Counted from the first letter of the stretch, positions 24,040-35,474 are shown. The stretch is 64,000 bases of DNA from Enchytraeus crypticus (GCA_905160935.1 CAJHZI010000882.1:62001-126000); one strand, 5' to 3'. Translations and numbers: made by a program. Notes: generated by a model not told the origin, from the sequence alone.

Positions 24040-24806
24040 CTGCGTAAAAGGAAGATAATAGTAATAAATAAATAAATATAGCATTTTATACAGTTCTATT
24101 TATTTTCAGATTAATTTATATTCCTATTATTCATATCCTAATATTAATATACAAATTTGAATGATCATATCAAACACACATTAATTAGCATCATCATGAC
24201 TTGAATTTTGGAATAATTTAAAATTTGGAGGTATATGCTGATAAGAACTTGCAAAGCATTTTATTTTTTGCTCAACAGTCGAGATTTAGAAATGGCTTCA
24301 GGATGTCTGACAGTCTGCACGTTTAGGATGACTCAGGATAATACTGATAGAACAATTAAACTCTCTCACATATTCCTTTAAACTAAATGTAACATGAAAA
24401 CTGCAATCGATTACGACGAAGCGATAAAGAATTACATTATTCACTAAAAGACTAAATTTAATTATTCTCTAAAACATATCTAAATCTGGGCTATAGAAGA
24501 ATTAACTTGAAATATTTAAAATAGATAATAGGTTAGTAGATTAGAGAGTACTAAGATTTGCTATTAGTTCCCAAGACCCATCTCACGGGCTAGATCCCGG
24601 CTTCTACAGAACTTATCAACCGCGAAACACAAGTGACTTAGAAGACGTCTACATGTAATCTGAAGTAGACAGTGGAAGCCATATCAGTAGTCTTATTATT
24701 TCAAAATCAGAGCTATAGAGAGCTTTGAAAAAAAATTAATACTAATATTTATTTATGTATATATTTTATATACTTTTTATTTTCGAAATTCCGAAATATG
24801 GATAAA

Positions 24807-24941
24807 AGCTGGTAAAAAGCTAATGTTAACGTCAGTTTCCTCACTCAATAGCGATGCCAGTGACGGTCGAGCCCAGGATTTGAACCCCGCACAAACTGAT
24901 TCGCTGTCGAATATCTTACCGACATCGCCACTGGCTCCAGC
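24807..24941 (-). mobile_element. S1 SINE copy in the intron between exons F and G
   Basis: Minus strand: gctggagccagtggcgatgt head, gggttcaaatcctgggctcg B-box region, gaggaaactgacgttaac tail. Same orientation as the host gene. Confidence 0.85.
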
Positions 24942-25097
24942 TTGACAACGTGAAAAAGATTTATCCCTTTGACGGAATCAACTTCTTGATCAACGATCTG
25001 CTCCTCTAAGTGAGAATAAGGCGGACGTTGAGTGTAAATATACGCATGGAACCAGACACTTGACAGAGAACAAGAGAGGAAGATATCTATACTATAC

Positions 25098-25403
25098 CTG
25101 ACTCCAGAACATCATGCTCGGGCTCTTCCAGAAGCTTCGAGTAGGTTTGAGCCTCCAGTAGGGCACAACGTACTTGAACGTGGCGTGCTCGAGAAGCATC
25201 AGCAGTACGCAGACAAACAAACCAATGACCAGCAGCAGGTAGAGTCCGGCATGCTGGTCAAACACCATTGAAGTCGCCTGGCCTTGCAGCTGACCATCAC
25301 CTGATTCGTAGTTGCATTTACTGCCACGCCGGAAGAACAAATCCTTAAGATCTTCCGTAAATCCACTCTCGTGATATTCGAGAATCTTCGCTGATAATTC
25401 AGC
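25098..25403 (-). CDS. GRIN3-like: GluN3-like receptor, exon F: end of S2 and M4
   Basis: 306 bp, 102 codons, phase 0 at both ends. Acceptor AAACTTTAG, donor GTATAG at 25097. Begins AELSAKILEYHESGFTEDL, the last S2 helix with the conserved H-x-x-GF-x-(E/D)-x-L pattern. The Cys of GSKCNYE is the partner of the Cys in the preceding exon. M4 is GLYLLLVIGLFVCVLLMLL followed by EH, as in other NMDA subunits, then the basic and aromatic stretch PYWRLKPTRSFWK. The exon ends FWSQ, and the next exon supplies RLHR, together matching the GluN3 post-M4 motif. Confidence 0.92.
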
Positions 25404-25654
25404 CTAAAGTTTAGAAAGCATAAATTTGGTCAGATTTATTTATTAATTTTATTTGAGTTTTACAACCTTTATCGATTATGTTTGAGTAGAATGGTTTTCA
25501 TTTGTGAGTAAATTTATGTGTATCTATAAGAGATGCAAGACATCAGGAATCCTTCACCTCCTCTCTCTCCCTCTCTCGCAAATATATAAGCAGTTGCTGT
25601 ACTTAGACATAGATACGTTTATATGTCCACTGCTATTATATAATCCTAACTTTA

Positions 25655-25765
25655 AAGGCTAAAGACAAGTTTAAAGTCGGTTTCCTGTCCGATAGTATGT
25701 CAGTGGCGAGGAGAGCTCAGGATGTGATCCTAGCACCTACTGATCCGCTCTTGAACAACTTGCCA
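25655..25765 (-). mobile_element. Diverged S1 SINE in the intron between exons E and F
   Basis: Complement shows the S1 order (head, gatcagtaggtgctaggatc, cactgacat, gacaggaaaccgac), with the B box largely lost. Confidence 0.55.
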
Positions 25766-26112
25766 ACAAATCATAAGTTCAGCCTTAAATATAGTAATGG
25801 GCCCTGTTAAAAGGCTCTGTCAATTGTATAATCCTACTGTGCAGATTAACTCTAAAGATAAAATACATTAAAATGCTACTTTCAAATTTTCACAATTGCG
25901 AAATCACGTAAGCAAGCCTGTGCAATACATCAAATCCTTGTTGATATTTACATGATAGCAATAAATATACAGTGTTCACATAAGATTGACAAGTAGGTAT
26001 CAGGCTCGCCTTCTGATTAATACAAATGAAACCGCTTCATTGCGTCATTTTATGAAATGCGCAATCAGACTCTAAATTCTGAGCGCTATGTTTGTAGATA
26101 GGACTCACTGAC

Positions 26113-26263
26113 CTTGAGCCACGAATTCTTCGGCAGTCCGATGGCGTATGCGTCCTCACCGAATCCTTTACTAATCATGCGCAGATCACATTTATAGTCC
26201 ATCGCTGTCCGAGCGTACTCTATGATCGGCGTGTCGTCTATGTAGGCGTCTATCGTCTTGTTC
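26113..26263 (-). CDS. GRIN3-like: GluN3-like receptor, exon E: S2 core
   Basis: 151 bp: one base completing Met, then 50 codons, ending phase 0. Acceptor ACCGACAG, donor GTCAGT at 26112. Reads NKTIDAYIDDTPIIEYA, matching the (D/H)A(F/Y)I-x-D strand of NMDA receptors; the second Asp of IDD (codon 26233-26235) is at the ligand-amine-binding Asp position. Cys in DYKCDL is the first half of the conserved S2 disulfide. GFGEDAYAIGLPKNSWLK matches the G(Y/F)GI(G/A)-x-x-x-(D/N)S-x-(W) segment. An open frame extends past both boundaries into tandem repeats, which are intron. Confidence 0.9.
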
Positions 26264-26284
26264 CTGTCGGTACAGGCAGTCCAA

Positions 26285-26900
26285 TATACATGTAGATAGT
26301 GCATAAAGATCACACAATAAGATAGCCAATGAGATAACACAATGGAGATGGTTAATGAGATAGACAATGAGATAACACAATGGAGATAGTTAATGAGAGA
26401 GCCAACGAGATAGCCAATGAGATAGCCAATGAGATTGCCCATTGGAGATAGTACAAAAGGGATAGTCCAAAAAGGATAGTCCAATAAGGTTATATATCAA
26501 ATATAGGCAGTCCATTGGAGATATTCCAATAGATATATTAAAATAGACATAGGCTAATAGAAATAGTCTAATAATGAGAGGCTAATAGAAATAAGCCAAA
26601 GTAGATAGTCCAATAGGGACAGACCAATATATAAACAAAATACAGATACTTCAATATACAAATAGTGTAAACAGTAAATAGCAAATATGTAAATAGTGCA
26701 ATATAGACAGTCCAACAGTAATAGTCCAATGGAGATAATTTAATAGAGATAGCTAGTCCAATAGAACTAGTCCAATAGAGATAGTCCTATATCGATAGCC
26801 CAATTAGCTAACCCAATAGAGAGAGTCCAATAGAGATAGACTAATAGCGATAGTCCAATAGAGCTTGTCCAATAGAGAGAGTCCTATTTATTATATACAT
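26285..26900. repeat. Degenerate tandem repeat with a tagtccaatagagata-like unit (intron between exons D and E)
   Basis: Irregular short units built on agtccaatagagatag and, at 26320-26450, on aatgagatagccaatgag. Unit length varies, so this is an old minisatellite. It fills most of the intron upstream of exon E and ends in a TA microsatellite. Confidence 0.75.
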
Positions 26901-26914
26901 GTATACAATTGTAT

Positions 26915-26944
26915 GTATATATATATATATATATATATATACAG

Positions 26945-26993
<49 letters not shown>

Positions 26994-26996
26994 TTA
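26915..26996. repeat. TA microsatellite
   Basis: TA runs with single cagta and tatg interruptions. Confidence 0.95.
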
Positions 26997-27063
26997 CAAG
27001 TTTAATTTAGCCTTAGACAACTAGGCTACTAAACTTTACTTACTGATTATTTTAAATACTTAC

Positions 27064-27209
27064 ATAATGCTCATCAATACGCCGTCTATAGACATGTTCT
27101 TAGGATAAAATCTGCTTGCTAGATGATGCAACCTCGGATTTAGTGACTTAAGAAAATCTTCAACTGCTACTCCCTTTAGCAACGCTATCTTCAAACCCGG
27201 TTCCAATAA
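27064..27209 (-). CDS. GRIN3-like: GluN3-like receptor, exon D: start of S2
   Basis: 146 bp, 48 codons plus AT. Acceptor ATTGACAG, donor GTAAGT at 27063. Reads LLEPGLKIALLKGVAVEDFL, continuing DDPR of the previous exon. It lines up with the S2 segment that in other NMDA subunits is DP-(K/R)-L-x-x-P-S-x-x-(F)-x-x-(G/A)TV-x-x-S-S. The two hydroxyl residues expected at the start of helix F are Val and Ala here (codons 27168-27170 and 27165-27167). The second half, LNPRLHHLASRFYPKNMSID, matches the helical part before the next exon. Found by splice sites and frame continuity; too short to stand out as an open frame. Confidence 0.85.
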
Positions 27210-27384
27210 CTGTCAATTAGAAAATATATCATGTACTAGTAAAGGAAAAACATAGAATAGCAGAATGCAATGAGCATTAAGACGTTACTACTACAATCAA
27301 ATATAATAATATAATAAGATAAATTACTAAAACGTCAAAATGAATATGAATACAATAAAGTCCATAGGATAATCAATTAACAAC

Positions 27385-27475
27385 AATTAGAGTGCTACTG
27401 TCGTCCATGACAACATCGAGCATTATTGAGACAAATCCAAGCCTGTAATTAAAAATAAGGTCCAAAAAGGTAAAA
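27385..27475 (-). mobile_element. R3 repeat copy in the intron between exons C and D
   Basis: The complement of 27390-27445 reads ggatttgtctcaataatgct then gttgtcatggacgacagtag and cactctaattgttg, the R3 core. Confidence 0.65.
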
Positions 27476-27564
27476 ATACCGAAATCCAGAAAATCAGTCT
27501 AAAGATTTAAAAAATAATAATAAATTAATAAAATATTATTATTAAATATTAAATTAAATATTAC

Positions 27565-27840
27565 CAGTGTTGTGTACGGTTTTTTAAAGGAATGACCAAC
27601 CAGTGACTGCAAGTGTCGTAGAAGGCGACTAAAGCATAAAGATCCATACCAACGTCAGAAAGTTCATTAGGTTGGTGAGCGCCTAGGCTCCAGAAATTGC
27701 TACAAAAAATTTAAACGAATGGAAAAGTCTCTAATAGGGGATTGGCTGGAGGTGTGGTGTAGGACAGAGAGGATTTGAGACAGTCTATTCGTATGCCGAT
27801 CATAGTTAAACTGGGATTCAAGGGAAGATGATGATGATGA
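27565..27840 (+). mobile_element. R2A repeat copy with (GAT)n tail in the intron between exons C and D
   Basis: Head gaccaaccagtgactgcaag, tgtcgtagaaggcgactaaa, then caacgtcagaaagttcatta, gagcgcctaggctccagaaa and tail gggaagatgatgatgatga. An S1 SINE follows 40 bp later in the same orientation. Confidence 0.75.
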
Positions 27841-27881
27841 CTAAATATTCAATTGAATTGTCTGGATCTTAAGTATTCACG

Positions 27882-28000
27882 GTTGAATACATAACCGCGG
27901 ATCAGTAGATGCGGGTTCAAATCCTGGGCTCGCCCGTCACTGACATCGCTTTCAAGTGAGGAAACTGACGTTAACCTTAGCTTTACCAGCTTTTTGACTC
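27882..28000 (+). mobile_element. S1 SINE copy, 5'-truncated
   Basis: cgcggatcagtagatgcggg, ttcaaatcctgggctcgccc, tcactgacatcgctttcaag and gaggaaactgacgttaacc. The A-box part is missing. Confidence 0.8.
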
Positions 28001-28944
28001 TTTCTTATATATGGGTAGTGATTTAGATAAAATGTTCATTAGGTACAAAACATAAAATTAAGTTAAGACTGAGAAACTAAAATCTAGAAAACCCCTAATA
28101 GAATGTGATGTTAGACAGTTAGAGTAAAAGGAGAATTAAAAGCTGGCCATCTGATGACATTGAATATGAAAGAAAGGCTACAAGGAAAGTCTAGAATGGT
28201 AGCATGCCAATGTAGCGTCTCGTAGAAAATCAGATAATATGCGATTTGAAAGAAGAGGTAAAAATAGTCAACGAAAGTGTAAAGAAGATGTGGAGTAGCA
28301 TTTAGAATGAATTATAGATATGCTACAGCGAAGTAGAATTTGAGGTTTCACAAACGTTTGTGACTTGGCAATACATGTAGATCCTGTGGCAGCTTTATTT
28401 TTACATGAAGACTTAAGGCTGTTCAAAGTGTCGCATTATTTTACGTTTTACGTAATATCTAGATTTCACTGGGAACTGACGAGGTCTTTGCTAAAGGTAA
28501 CACAAGCCCATTTCATAAAGGTAACATACAGTAGGAAACACACATTCATATATTTATATTATACAAGTATACATTAGTGAAATTTCATTAGTGAAACAAA
28601 ATAATTTATAAAAAAGAACTTGCATGTAATACTAAAAGTCTACAACATGGAGGATATCAGAAAACGAAAATCAATAGAATATTGAATTATGGAGATATTT
28701 CAAGAGGCGAGTTGAAAATCTCAGCAAAATATCTAAAAATTAATAATAATTGATTGGTGTACTAGTTAGTAATAGTTAAAAAAAAGCTTACAAATAAGAA
28801 GAAGACAAGGCTGAATAGATGAGGAGAGCATTTCTTAGAAATGAAGAATGGAAGAGAATAGAAGTGGAGGAAAATCGGGACACTAAAAGTTGAACAATTC
28901 GTTGGCGAATTCGTCTGTAGAGGAAAGCAGAGGAATGCTCACTC

Positions 28945-29150
28945 TCTCTCTCTCTAGTAGTCTACCAAGAACACTTCCAAGTACATATTCGTACTCATAT
29001 GCTGCCTACCATGCTCTATATGGAGCACACCATCGATCACTGAGTTAAATTCTTCACTAAAGGTTATGCCTTATCCACATCTACGTAAAACCTATGGCTT
29101 GAGATTGATATGGTTTCTGAGGTGGCTCCCCGTTATCTTCCTCAAGTGGA
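28945..29150 (-). mobile_element. R2B repeat copy, diverged
   Basis: CT run, then ttccaagtacatattcgtac, tatgccttatccacatctac, tatggtttctgaggtggctc. Same order as 39130-39508. Confidence 0.65.
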
Positions 29151-29199
29151 AATGATATATTCTAAAAATATTATATAATGCATATATATTCAAATAAGA

Positions 29200-29820
29200 T
29201 ACTGAGATGTATAGGGGCCTATAAAAGATGTATTGTGGCCTATGAAAATATATAGAGGCCTAAAATAGATAGATGGAGGCCCACAAGAGATATAGAGGCC
29301 TATAAGAGATATTTAGAGCCCTACAAGATATATAGAGGCCTACAACATATAAATAGAGGCCTACAATAGATGCAGAGGCCTATAGGAGATATAGAGGCCT
29401 ACAAGAGATATATAGAGGCCTACAACAGATAAATGGAGGCCTGCAACCTTTATGTAGAGACCTTCAGATATATAAATATACAACAGATAGAGGCCTACAA
29501 CAGATATAAAGAGGCATACGACAGATATACAGAGGTCTAAATCAGAAATAAAAGGGCGTACAACATACATACAGAGGCATACGACAGATATACAGAGGTC
29601 TAAAACAGAAATAAAAGGGCGTACAACATACATACAGAGGCATACGACAGATATACAGAGACATACAACAGATATACAGAGGCATACAACAAATATACAG
29701 AGACATACAACAGATATATAGAGGCATACAACAGATATACAGAGGTCTACAACAGACATACAGAAGCATACAACAGATATACAGAAGCATACAACAGATA
29801 TACAGAGGTCTACAACATAC
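29200..29820. repeat. 21-bp-type minisatellite at the start of the third joined intron
   Basis: Tandem units of the type acagaggcatacaacagatat, regular at 21 bp from about 29540 to 29820 and more degenerate (tatagaggcctacaacaga type) back to 29200. Because 21 is a multiple of three, two minus-strand frames stay open across it, with seven-residue Cys-rich repeats. It adjoins the exon C donor with no spacer. I read it as intron, not coding sequence. Confidence 0.85.
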
Positions 29821-30868
29821 CCGAGGATCATCAACACCGGAAATCTCTACCCCGGAATTCTTGCCGGCTAGAAAGGCAGCTAGGTTGGCGGTATAACTCG
29901 AATAAATAAATATGGAAGCACCGGCCCAAAAGTTCTGCAGCCACTTCGACGGCCACGCTTTTGGAGATTTAGTCTTTATCGTGTGTTGAAAGAGAATGGC
30001 ATAAACCATATTTAGTCCTGATCCTAATGTATAATTAGTCTTACGTTTTCTTCCCCATGGATTCAATCCAAATGGACTGTTCCACTCTAAAAGGCTTAAA
30101 GCCACCGCTACTACCGTTGCACTACATACGATGCTAATCCACACCCATTTATCAAACGGCTCCATGAAGGCATAAATAGGCGGACTTCGCGGTTTCTCCA
30201 GAACGATGATAGAAAATCCTGAATAGAAGTACGGATAAGTGAAATCAATGACCCGACTCCGGGCGCTAGTAACGCTGAAGGCGGATAGAGCCATATGAGC
30301 CGATCCTTGGATTAAATCATCCACCATGCCGTTCCACGAGCTATTCCTCTCATCCTTATAACCATATTGCTCATCGTTCGTAATATAGAGCTGGATGTTG
30401 AACCTAAGATCTCGAGCTAGTCTTTCCAGAAGCATAATTGAGAGTCCCTGACAACAGTGGACTTCGTATGGATGACTGGCGTTATTGTTACGATTCGCGA
30501 AATCCTTAAAAATATCATCCAGTGCCTCTTTGTTGTTGGTCGTGACTTTTAGGCACGGCACAGACGTTAGGCACCGGTTATCTATTGCAGGCTGAGCCAT
30601 CACGAAGGGTTCCGTGATCACTGTAACCACTCTTAGGATTCGAGAACCGTTAGCGGTAGGACCGGATACAGTTCCACCAGGCCAGATGATGGTGTTAAAT
30701 TCTATGGAGCTGTTGCTGAGGCTTCCTATCTTCCTCCACGTTTTCTCACGTGTTACTGGATCAGGCACGAGGTTGTAGATATAGAACTTGTTCGCAGTGG
30801 CTCTCACTCCGTCCTCGTTGAAGGAAAGAGAGCCGTATGAAGTAGGCACTGTGGTATTCTTTAGAAAC
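29821..30868 (-). CDS. GRIN3-like: GluN3-like receptor, exon C: end of amino-terminal domain, S1, M1, pore loop, M3
   Basis: 1048 bp; the first G completes the Arg codon, then 349 codons end in DDPR at phase 0. Acceptor CACACAG, donor GTATGT at 29820. Order seen: FLKNTT and LSFNEDG (end of amino-terminal domain), IIWPGG linker, S1 from ILRVVTVITEPFV with four Cys (306, 312, 345, 346 of the joined protein) in the NMDA-specific pattern, SVTSARS with the ligand-binding Arg (codon 30259-30261), VIDFTYPYF, M1 WVWISIVCSATVVAVAL, EWNSPFGLNPWGR, re-entrant M2 NMVYAILFQHT with Gln at the Q/R/N site (codon 29986-29988), and M3 with the gating motif SYTANLAAF (29872-29898). The 3' boundary abuts a minisatellite whose frame stays open; the family alignment puts the exon end at DDPR. 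Confidence 0.95.
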
Positions 30869-31079
30869 CTGTGTGATAGAAATACACGCGTTCGTGTGAA
30901 GTAGTTGTTTTAGTAGGTGATTTATTTATTTCAAGCCATAATATAAATATACATGTATAATAGGCATGTGCATACATGTAGATATACTGAACTTACCTTT
31001 ACTGATAACAAATGTCTATGCGATGATTACACAAAATATAAAAGTGAAAAGCTTGCAATTCAATCAGTAAATCAATAAT

Positions 31080-31835
31080 TATGTAGAATTTAACGTCCGG
31101 TTTCTAGCAATATGACAATTTCAGGGCCGGCTCAAGCAAATTCTACAACAACAGACGTCAAAGCACCGCTCGATGACGTTTGATTATACAAAATCGAAGA
31201 TAAAGCGAGATCAAAGCAGTGCAAGGCAATAATGCGAGGCATGTTAGTGATTCGAGAAAAGAGTGTTGGAATATTGACCTATGGCGGAAAGGATAGTCAT
31301 TGTGTCTGCCAATGACAAGAAGAAATTTGATAGTTGAATTTATTAACATTATATACGACATGAGAAATAGCATTGTAAACATGTTTAATAAGAATTAAAG
31401 AAGTCTTAGAGAGATAATTTATCCGAGTGTTAAAATATCCCAGTTTAGAAGGGACACGGATATTAGATAATACGGCGACAGATATGATACCAAGTAACCT
31501 ACGAAATTGACATAACTGTCGTAAATGAAAGGCAAGATCGCCAGATAGGTGAAATATTTGTTTTTGTTAGTTTAAATTTGAATAAAAATTTACTCCAAGG
31601 TTTAGCGGCAACCATGTGCGCATTAAGAGAATATTCTTAAATGTTCCGTAATGGAAGAGCTGTTGATTTTGTTACGTTGCTGCGGGGTGCCAATGAGAAT
31701 GTTTTCTGCTTTAAAAAGATTGACAACAAGGCGATTAGAGCAAAACCAAGAATGGAGTAGATCAAGGGGAGATGTGAGCTTGGACAGAGCATCAAAACAA
31801 TTCCAACGTTTCGGATTTCCGGACGAGCGATTCGG
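31080..31835 (-). mobile_element. Diverged LINE-C-type 3' fragment in the intron between exons B and C
   Basis: The 3' end is at 31085 (plus: gaatttaacgtccggtttct). Farther in, the minus strand reads [20 protein letters not shown] and ILIGTPQQR (about 31660-31780), matching [16 protein letters not shown] and LLIGSPQQ of the large LINE at 51-54 kb. Frames are broken elsewhere. Confidence 0.75.
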
Positions 31836-33099
31836 CCATCGAGCAGTATATTTGCAAAGGTTTTGTAAGCACATTCTGTAGTTATGATGCTTTAAAATTG
31901 AAAAACTAAGCAGAATTTCACGCCAAAATATTTCCTCTAGAGCATGATATTGAAAGTGTCTAGCACTAGATTTGAACAAGATTTTGAATGAGGTTCATTA
32001 AGGAGATTTTACCAGCTGATTCGTAGTCTGAAATGTATCCGTTCATGACTAGTCCAGAGATATAGTACTCATTCAATATTTTACCACAATGCTAATACTG
32101 TGTAAAGTGAATGTCATACGGTATTGTATATTGTTCATGCTCTGCTTGTGAAGCCGTTGACAGGCACTCATAGAAATTGGTGGCATCAATGTACTGTAAA
32201 AAGGCCATTTCACAGACGCTATGTATAGAGATTTCATTTCGATCAGATTATAAGCAAATCGGTAAAAGCAGATACAAAGCAGCTTCTCTCCAACAAGTTC
32301 AATTGAATTTACTTAAATGACAAAACTTAAAACAAGCGCACTAGAAATTTACTAATCTCATAAAATTGTTTCAGCTTAGAATTGAAGCAATGCACTAGTA
32401 AAATAAAACGAATTATAAAAACTATCATACTATCTAAATTTATAATCATCTGTAAATTAGTTGAGCCTATCCTAATTACGAATAATGAATACACAATATC
32501 ATAGAATAATACCTAATGAAATACAGAATATCATAGAGAAAAAGAGAGTATCATAGAGAAATGCAGAAGGTAACTTGAAAAATGATAATCATTCATTGGA
32601 GTTAATGTTTTCTGTGAAAGTGATCGAATCTTCTACGTTATCGACTGATGGTAAAGTTGAAGATTCAAGACCAAGGTCCAGCATGACGCTGATACGAGAA
32701 TACAGAATGGCGAAATCAACTTTATTAGCCTTAGTAATAAATAGTGGACTTAAAATAAATTGCATTTTGCCACAACAATCACAAGCATATTTTAAGAATT
32801 TGTAACTTTAAACCCTTTGATTTCAAGGATTTCATATAAAGGATAGAGTTAATAATTCAATAATACAAAGCTACATTTACAAAATTAAAAGAAGGTGTCA
32901 GTACGCATGTATATGATTCCTATAGTAAGCAAAGTACAAAGGCTTTGTCTCAAAAGTATAGTGAATACACTGCGTTATTTATTGAGATTCCTGAGATTAT
33001 AGAGATAATAATCTCATTATAAATCTTTATAATCACAACGATTATTGAGACTACAAAGTTTGAGTATTTATGGCCTTTATATATACATGTAAGTAGATA

Positions 33100-33178
33100 T
33101 TGTGCATAAAATTGTATATAATATATATCTGTACAGTATAAAATATATTATGCACATATAATATATATATATATAGTC

Positions 33179-33239
<61 letters not shown>

Positions 33240-33240
33240 A
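33100..33240. repeat. TA microsatellite
   Basis: TA-rich from 33100, perfect TA at 33197-33231. Confidence 0.9.
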
Positions 33241-33547
33241 GCCTACTAGATGTATCCCTGTGTGTACAAATGCACACATTTAGGAAAAAATAACACTTTT
33301 AACTTAACCTTGATTTGAACATGATTCTCTTAAATCTAAGGTGGATATTCTTACAATGTACTCAATCGACGCTCAAGAAATCAATTCGAATGTACATGTA
33401 TGTAAAAGTTGTGCTAATTAGACATAATAAATATGATGAAAAGACGAAATCTATGCTCGAAAAAATTTAAAGTGGACAAATGACAAAGCTGCAATTAACG
33501 TTAATATGTAGGAATTCTAAATATGACGCTTTGATTAAATAAAATAT

Positions 33548-33620
33548 TCTTCTTCTAGTGCACTGCCTAATGGCAAGTCCATAACATATAACCCTTCGAA
33601 CTAATTCTATCCTCAGCCTT
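33548..33620 (-). mobile_element. Short R2B or LINE-A 3'-end fragment
   Basis: ttcttcttctagtgcactgc then ctaatggcaagtccataaca: the shared 3' terminus with a GAA-type tail, in minus orientation. Confidence 0.55.
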
Positions 33621-33639
33621 ACTATTAATCTCTATATAC

Positions 33640-33783
33640 TGGCTGGAGCCAGAGGCGATGTCGGTGTGATATTCGACAGTGAAGGATCAGTATGCGCCTG
33701 GTTCAAATCCAGGGCTCTGCCGTCATTGACGTTGCTTTCGAGTGAGGAAACTGACGTTAATATTAACTTTACCAGCTTTCTAT
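33640..33783 (+). mobile_element. S1 SINE copy in the intron between exons B and C
   Basis: Full length: ctggctggagccagaggcga head, ctggttcaaatccagggctc B-box region, gaggaaactgacgttaatat tail. Confidence 0.85.
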
Positions 33784-34328
33784 AATATATGACAAAGGCT
33801 ATCAAAGATAGGCACAGAGAGAGAGAGAGAGAAATAGAGAGAGAGAGATTAATTTTAAAAACACACTTAACACATCCAATAACACCCAGGCACAAGCACA
33901 CACAAAGCGGTCAAAGAGGTCAAATCAGAAATGAATTAACATCAATGACCTTGAGTATGCTCAACGATGCCTATTTTCAGCACTTGTTTTAAACTTGAAG
34001 ACCTCCAGTGGCTGGGAGGTGATTTAGTACGCTCTTGCCTCCAAAGTTTTTATAAAAACTCCATGATTTCGAACCCAGGGTAAAAATAATAATTAAAAAA
34101 TTTACTTCGGACCATATAGACTATTCAATATTTATTAATATCACGAATAAAATAGTAGTAGTAGTAGTAATTACAATAATAATAATAATAATACAGTAAT
34201 AATAAAAATTTCTTTAAAAAAACCTATATTTATAGATTTAGTCTTAACTTAGTGTTAACAGAGACATTCTAAGAACTTATATTGAAAATATAACAAATAT
34301 TGTAAAAGTGTATAGTATTCTGCATGTT

Positions 34329-34476
34329 AGTGGCGTAGCGAGGAGACAGGGGGGCATATGTCTCCATGATGTCATGTAAAAATTTGATTAAAATATAAGT
34401 TCACACATTGCGGAAAGTGTGTGTCTCCCAAAGTGCCCCCCATATTAAAATATCCCTGTATCCTGGCTACGCCATT
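34329..34476. mobile_element. Small palindromic DNA element with AGTGGCGTAGC ends
   Basis: Eleven-bp ends agtggcgtagc (34329-34339) and gctacgccatt (34466-34476; one mismatch in the pair), with ggagacaggggggcatatgt near the left and a complementary gtgccccccata plus gtctccc near the right. Ends of this type occur on animal MITEs. I could not find a clean target duplication. Confidence 0.65.
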
Positions 34477-34534
34477 GGCATAGCTAACATGCAAACATCT
34501 TTATTTTACAATGCGTTAATAAGTAATGAATTTT

Positions 34535-34710
34535 CATCAATCAATCAATCAATAAGAATTTAACGTCTGGTTCTTCGCCACAAGGCAATGTCAGAGACGT
34601 CCCTGGCAGACTCTGCATAAACAGACACCAAAACACCACACGATGTCGACTAAGTAGACAAAGACAACAAGAAAAACCGGTATCAAAACAGTGCAAGTCC
34701 AAGATCAAAA
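34535..34710 (-). mobile_element. LINE-C-type 3' end, 5'-truncated
   Basis: Plus strand aagaatttaacgtctggttc then ggcaatgtcagagacgtccc and agacaccaaaacaccacacg. Same subfamily as 31080-31235. Confidence 0.65.
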
Positions 34711-34774
34711 GCAAGAATATCACAATTTCATGATCATCTCTTCCATATGTGGAGGAAATCTTAAAAATATTTAC

Positions 34775-35073
34775 CTATAAAATAAGGGGCCATCCCTGAA
34801 GTACGTCCCGGGAAAGTCACTGTAACAGCCCCTAGTTGCTGTGCCCAGGTACCCGACGGGATGAGACAGTGGGGTCGAGGTTCGGTACCGAGCTAGAGCG
34901 GTGGCGGTGAGACGAACCGTGTCGTCGATGAAGTCCCCCGGGCCCAACGCATCTGAGCCCAAGTGGACCGAGACTAGACCCACGGGGAAGTCGGCGATGT
35001 AGCTTCGATCCTGTTTGACGTCCTCCGTGACAAACCAGGCGTACTCCTTGACGAATCCACTCTGTTCTGCCAC
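34775..35073 (-). CDS. GRIN3-like: GluN3-like receptor, exon B: second lobe of amino-terminal domain
   Basis: 299 bp, 99 codons plus two bases (AG) that are completed by G from the next exon to give Arg. Acceptor CTGCTCAG precedes the start; donor GTAAAT begins at 34774. Starts VAEQSGFVKEYAWFVTED, matching the NMDA-receptor pattern in which a Gly-phi-x-x-x-(Y)xW(F/L)V strand follows the previous exon's IFQ. FPVGLVSV is the conserved strand after it. The Cys of RGCYSDF corresponds to the conserved late amino-terminal-domain Cys, and GPLFYR leads into the next exon. The exon is more GC-rich than its surroundings. An open frame continues upstream of the acceptor by chance; that part is intron. 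Confidence 0.87.
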
Positions 35074-35474
35074 CTGAGCAGACAACGGCAGCAATTGTTG
35101 AAAACTTAACCTCCGGTAACAGTAAGCGTTCGTTAGAGACGAATTACAAAGATGTGACATTGTGAAAATTTTTAAAGCTATAGAGAGTATTTTCTTAAAA
35201 TTCATAGATCTACTGATCAAGGGAAAAAAGAGGCGGAATCCTGGACTGAGAAAAAACAAGAGTTAAAGGCTATATGAGAGTAATCGAAAATAAATAAAGA
35301 GAAGCTTGAGTACAAATTCTTTTTACATATATTTAGATTAGACAATTGCTAGTGAACACGCTAATTTTGTTAAAACAGTATGGCATTATTATGTCATTCC
35401 CATACTGTCCCCATACTTTTATCCCCTTATTTTATATGGCTGGATATTTTATTTACTTATTTCATATCGCATGG

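Noticed and set aside
29361..29837. 158-residue Cys/Val-rich open frame
   Set aside because: It is a frame through the 21-bp minisatellite and overlaps exon C antisense-free only by chance; no protein family pattern.
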